This document shows, in pieces, positions 37,288-40,134 of a stretch of 40,134 nucleotides of DNA (positions are counted from its first letter, which is position 1; every line of letters begins with the position of its first letter). Made by a program: the position numbers and the translations under genes. Source of the stretch: an uncultured bacterium (GTDB lineage Bacteria; Verrucomicrobiota; Kiritimatiellia; RFP12; UBA1067); NCBI GenBank assembly GCA_902763655.1, contig CACWSW010000007.1:1-40134 (forward strand), read 5' to 3'. The notes beneath the pieces were generated by a model, which did no database searches, was not told the DNA's origin, and worked only from the letters and a program-made list of their open reading frames with translations.

Positions 37288-39384
37288 ATGGACAAGATAG
37301 ATTTCAGCAAGGTCCTCAACAGCGAGCAGTGCGCGGCGGCTACGGCGCCCGACGGTCCGCTCCTCGTGCTGGCCGCGGCCGGCACGGGCAAGACGCGCAC
37401 GCTCGTGCACCGCGTCGCCTACCTGGTGGAGAAGGGCGTGCCGCCGGAGCGCATACTGCTGCTCACGTTCACCAACCGCGCGGCGCGCGAGATGCTGGAG
37501 CGCGCGGCGCAGCTCGTGCCTGGACTTGACGCCATCTGGAGCGGCACTTTCCACCATGTCTGCGCGCGCTTCCTGCGCCAGTACGGCAGCTGCCTCGGCT
37601 ACAAGCCCGGCTTCACGATCCTCGACGAGGACGACCAGAAGAAGCTCATGGGCCAGGCCATAAAGGAGAACGTCAAGGACGTCAAGGACTTCCAGAAGAA
37701 GGAGTTCATCCTCAAGCTGGTCTCCGACGCCGCCAACGGCGCGCGCGACCTGGAGCAGGTGGTGCGCAGCTACCAGACGAAGACCGCCATCGACCCGGAC
37801 CTGGTGCTTAAGGTCTGCCGCGCATACGAGGCGAAGAAGCGCGAGCTTGGCGCGATGGACTTCGACGACCTGCTCGTGAACGGGCTGCGTCTCCTGCGCG
37901 AGAACGAGCGCGTGCGCAACTTCCTGCAGGAGCACTTCCTGCACGTGCTCGTGGACGAGTACCAGGACACGAACACTCTCCAGGCCCAGTTCACGGACAT
38001 CCTCGCCGCCAAGCACCGCAACATCATGGTCGTCGGCGACGACTTCCAGTGCATCTACACGTGGCGCGGCGCGAAGTTCGAGAACATCATGGACTTCCCC
38101 GACCGCTGGGAGGGATGCCGCATCCTCAAGCTGGAGAAGAACTACCGCTCGCTTTCCCCCATCCTCGACGTGGCGAACGCGGTGATGAGGGACGTGCCGC
38201 GCCAGTTCGAGAAGACGCTCCGCCCGTTCCGTACCGGCGCAGCGCCGAAGCCGCGCCTCTACCACGTCTACGACGCGCGCGCGCAGGCCGAGGCGATCCT
38301 GCGCCTCGTGAGCCTGCTGCGGCAGAACGGCATCGCGTACAAGGACATCGCCGTCCTCTACCGTTCGCACTACACGTCGATCGACATCCAGATGATACTC
38401 ACGCGCAACCGCATCCCGTTCCGCATCACGAGCGGCATGGGAGTGTTCGAGCAGCTGCACGTGAAGGACGTGCTGGCGTTCCTTCGCCTCTGCCTCGACC
38501 CGCGCGCGGAGCTGAGCTTCCTGCGCCTGATGCAGCTCCTGCCGGGCGTCGGAGAGAACTCTGCGCGCAAGTTCTGGCAGAAGCTCGGCGGCGCGTTCGA
38601 TCCGCTGAACCCGATGGACAGGATGAACCTCGGCTCGATGATGAACGCGAAGGGGCAAGCCTCCTGGAAGCTCGTGGACGAGGCGTACTCGCACGCGAAG
38701 GAGCATCTGGAGGCGGGACACGACCGCCTGCTGATCGAGGAGTTCACTCGTCTCTTCTACGCCGACCACCTGCGGAGGGCGTTTGACCCGGAGGACGCGG
38801 ACTCGCGCCTCGACGACCTCAACGAGCTCGCCGCTCAGATCGCGTCCGCCTCCGGCGGCCTGCGGCAGTTCCTCGACGAGGTGGCGCTCATGACGAACCT
38901 CGACGCGCAGGCGAAGGCGAGCCTTCCCGCCGACCACATGACGCTCACGACCGTCCACCAGGCGAAAGGCATGGAGTGGCCGGTGGTGATCCTGCCGTGG
39001 CTGGTGGACACGATCTTCCCCAACGCGCGCGCTATAGAGGACGGCAACCTCGACGAGGAGCGGCGCCTCTTCTACGTGGCTGTGACGCGCGCGAAGGACC
39101 GCCTCTACCTGTGCGTGCCGCGCGTGAAAAAGACGGCCGACGGCGGCGTGTACCCGGTAGAGATGTCCACGTTCCTCCGCGAAGTGCCGAACGATCTTCT
39201 GGAGGAGCAGACGCTTTACTCGCACAACCCAGACGACGACGATGACGGAGGTTCCTCGCGTCGGCGGGGCGACATCTACGGCGGCTACGGCGACAGGTAC
39301 GGCGGACGTTATGGTGGCGGGCGCTACGGAGGGGGCGGCCGCTACGGCGGCGGATCGTCGTACACGACCACTTGGCGACGCTAG
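37288..39384 (+). CDS. UvrD/PcrA-type superfamily 1 DNA helicase with Gly/Tyr-rich tail
   Basis: 698 residues. Motifs in order: Q motif LNSEQCAAATAPDGPLLV; Walker A AAAGTGKT (about 31); LTFTNRAAREM (Ia); VDEYQDTN (about 222, II); VVGDDFQCIYTWRG (III); KLEKNYRS (IV); LTTVHQAKGMEWPVV (about 557, V); EERRLFYVAVTRAKDRLYL (about 591, VI). This is a 3'-5' helicase of repair and replication. The family's usual LSSIHAxKGLEW reads TTVHQAKGMEW, as in Rep/PcrA relatives. From about residue 647 the tail is DDDDDGGSSRRRG, then repeated YGG/RYGG units ending SSYTTTWRR. This Arg/Gly/Tyr low-complexity tail may bind nucleic acid. A VKDVKDF segment at about 37669-37695 shows the 9-bp repeat. The gene starts 34 nt after smc. 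Confidence 0.92.
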   Translation: MDKIDFSKVLNSEQCAAATAPDGPLLVLAAAGTGKTRTLVHRVAYLVEKGVPPERILLLTFTNRAAREMLERAAQLVPGLDAIWSGTFHHVCARFLRQYGSCLGYKPGFTILDEDDQKKLMGQAIKENVKDVKDFQKKEFILKLVSDAANGARDLEQVVRSYQTKTAIDPDLVLKVCRAYEAKKRELGAMDFDDLLVNGLRLLRENERVRNFLQEHFLHVLVDEYQDTNTLQAQFTDILAAKHRNIMVVGDDFQCIYTWRGAKFENIMDFPDRWEGCRILKLEKNYRSLSPILDVANAVMRDVPRQFEKTLRPFRTGAAPKPRLYHVYDARAQAEAILRLVSLLRQNGIAYKDIAVLYRSHYTSIDIQMILTRNRIPFRITSGMGVFEQLHVKDVLAFLRLCLDPRAELSFLRLMQLLPGVGENSARKFWQKLGGAFDPLNPMDRMNLGSMMNAKGQASWKLVDEAYSHAKEHLEAGHDRLLIEEFTRLFYADHLRRAFDPEDADSRLDDLNELAAQIASASGGLRQFLDEVALMTNLDAQAKASLPADHMTLTTVHQAKGMEWPVVILPWLVDTIFPNARAIEDGNLDEERRLFYVAVTRAKDRLYLCVPRVKKTADGGVYPVEMSTFLREVPNDLLEEQTLYSHNPDDDDDGGSSRRRGDIYGGYGDRYGGRYGGGRYGGGGRYGGGSSYTTTWRR
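39280..39362 (+). repeat. GGCGGNTACGGN-type repeat coding the YGG tail
   Basis: Short G-rich units (tacggcggacgttatggt and relatives) repeat irregularly and code YGG, RYGGG and GRYGGG at the helicase C-terminus. They lie outside the conserved helicase core. Confidence 0.7.
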
Positions 39385-39397
39385 GCTGCCGACAGAA

Positions 39398-39429
39398 TTG
39401 GCACCCGACGCCAAAAATTGTGCTATAAT
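39398..39429 (+). promoter_or_regulatory. Promoter of parC (TTGGCA, TATAAT with TGC extension), leaderless
   Basis: A perfect TATAAT (39424-39429) is preceded by TGC, with TTGGCA at 39398-39403 (20-nt spacing, longer than usual). Only 7 nt separate the -10 from ATG 39437, and no SD is present, so the mRNA should start at or next to the initiation codon. Confidence 0.7.
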
Positions 39430-39436
39430 AGCCGCG

Positions 39437-40134
39437 ATGAGCAAGAAGAAGAAAGATGCGGCAAGCGAGCCGCCAAGCCTTTTCGACAACCTGGACCTGT
39501 TTGCAGCCCCGAAGGAAGATACGCCGGCAGACGACGAGCCCAAAGACGAGAAAGACGACGAGAACATAGAAGAGGGCGAGAAGCCTAAAGCGGCGCCTCC
39601 ACCGCCTCCTCCGCCACCACCTCCGCCCACGCCCGCGCACGCGACGGCTGGTCTCACGGGCCATGGCCCGCTGCGCGACCTGTTCGACTTCAACTTCCGC
39701 CAGTATTCGGCCTATGTTATCTGTTCGCGCGCGATCCCGGCGGTTGAGGACGGACTCAAGCCCGTGCAGCGGCGCATCCTCCACTCGCTGTGGGAGAAGG
39801 ACGACGGCCGCTTCACAAAGGTCGCGAACATCGTCGGACACACGATGCAGTACCACCCGCACGGCGACGCGTCCATCGGCGACGCGCTCGTGGTGCTGGC
39901 GAACAAGCTGTGGGGCAAGGGGAAGGGCTACCTCATCGACGGGCAGGGCAACTTCGGCGACCTCTTCACGGGCATGCCGGCGGCCGCCTCGCGATACATC
40001 GAGTGCCGCCTCGCTGAGCTTGCCAAGAAAGAGGTGTTCAACCCCAAGACGACGGAGTTCGTCCCGAGCTACGACGGACGCAACAAGGAGCCTGTGCTGC
40101 TGCCCGCGAAGATCCCGCTCCTGCTGATGCTGGG
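39437..40134 (+). CDS. parC: DNA topoisomerase IV subunit A, N-terminal part (partial)
   Basis: The gene runs off the window end, with 232 codons visible. An unusual N-terminal extension (about residues 1-72) is Lys-rich, then acidic, then a run of 11 Pro. The type IIA topoisomerase breakage-reunion domain starts near residue 76 (PLRDLFDFNFRQYSAYVI). Motifs: AIPAVEDGLKPVQRRILHSL, VGHTMQYHPHGDASIGDAL, and GNFGDLFTGMPAAASRYIEC with the DNA-cleaving Tyr187. The form GNxGxxxTGxxAAAxRYIE, followed by KEVFNPKTTEFVPSYDGR, matches the ParC type of Bacteroidetes and PVC bacteria rather than GyrA (which has DGDxAAAMRYTE). It acts with ParE to decatenate chromosomes, fitting its place beside smc and ftsK. 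Confidence 0.9.
   Translation, partial: MSKKKKDAASEPPSLFDNLDLFAAPKEDTPADDEPKDEKDDENIEEGEKPKAAPPPPPPPPPPPTPAHATAGLTGHGPLRDLFDFNFRQYSAYVICSRAIPAVEDGLKPVQRRILHSLWEKDDGRFTKVANIVGHTMQYHPHGDASIGDALVVLANKLWGKGKGYLIDGQGNFGDLFTGMPAAASRYIECRLAELAKKEVFNPKTTEFVPSYDGRNKEPVLLPAKIPLLLML

Overview
The window is a continuous, gene-dense, GC-rich bacterial chromosome segment with about 30 protein genes and no visible rRNA, tRNA, CRISPR array or phage. The gene set suggests an anaerobic Gram-negative of the PVC group, most likely an uncultured gut Kiritimatiellota or a related Verrucomicrobiota lineage. Supporting signs are secreted glycoside hydrolases, Tat-type precursors, a glycyl radical enzyme, a GxxExxY gene, an mcsA/mcsB pair, Pal/TatA/TatC, and a topoisomerase IV A subunit of the type seen in Bacteroidetes and PVC bacteria. 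This placement is inference; no marker gene was compared.

Left part (1-15254, mostly + strand) is accessory and catabolic. It holds the tail of glyA, a lipoprotein glycosidase (GHL10 type), a GH28-like beta-helix protein, a Tat-exported metallo-beta-lactamase-fold protein and a GT8 glycosyltransferase. These are followed by a glycyl-radical activase and its glycyl radical enzyme, split by a GxxExxY gene bounded by perfect 19-bp inverted repeats. Next come a secreted discoidin-like protein, a membrane-anchored subtilase and a secreted TIM-barrel protein. Several of these genes carry a small palindromic repeat inside the reading frame.

Middle part (15243-24582): nadA and coaC are divergent. 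They are followed by pal, tatA, tatC and a TrkH/KtrB K+ channel (tatA-tatC-trkH overlap stop to start), nfo, an aconitase and a GH20-like enzyme.

Right part: a roughly 9-kb minus-strand operon reads ftsH - folP - cdaA - a 49-residue CdaR-like membrane peptide - ftsK - a RodZ-like protein - mcsA - mcsB, with junctions overlapping or only 8-28 nt apart. Opposite it run smc (interrupted by a +1 frameshift before the hinge), a UvrD/PcrA helicase with a Gly/Tyr-rich tail, and parC (cut by the window end).

Two features run across the window. First, seven promoters share an extended -10 of the form TG[G/C]TANNNT; at five housekeeping genes it lies only 6-9 nt before the start codon, implying leaderless or nearly leaderless mRNAs, while other genes use a strong AAGGAG site. 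Second, at least four families of short repeats are scattered through genes, several of them in frame: a GGACGC...GCGTCC-CTCCCG palindrome, 9-bp AAGGACNTT units, GAGTGAAGAG-type units, and AATCCTGT units.
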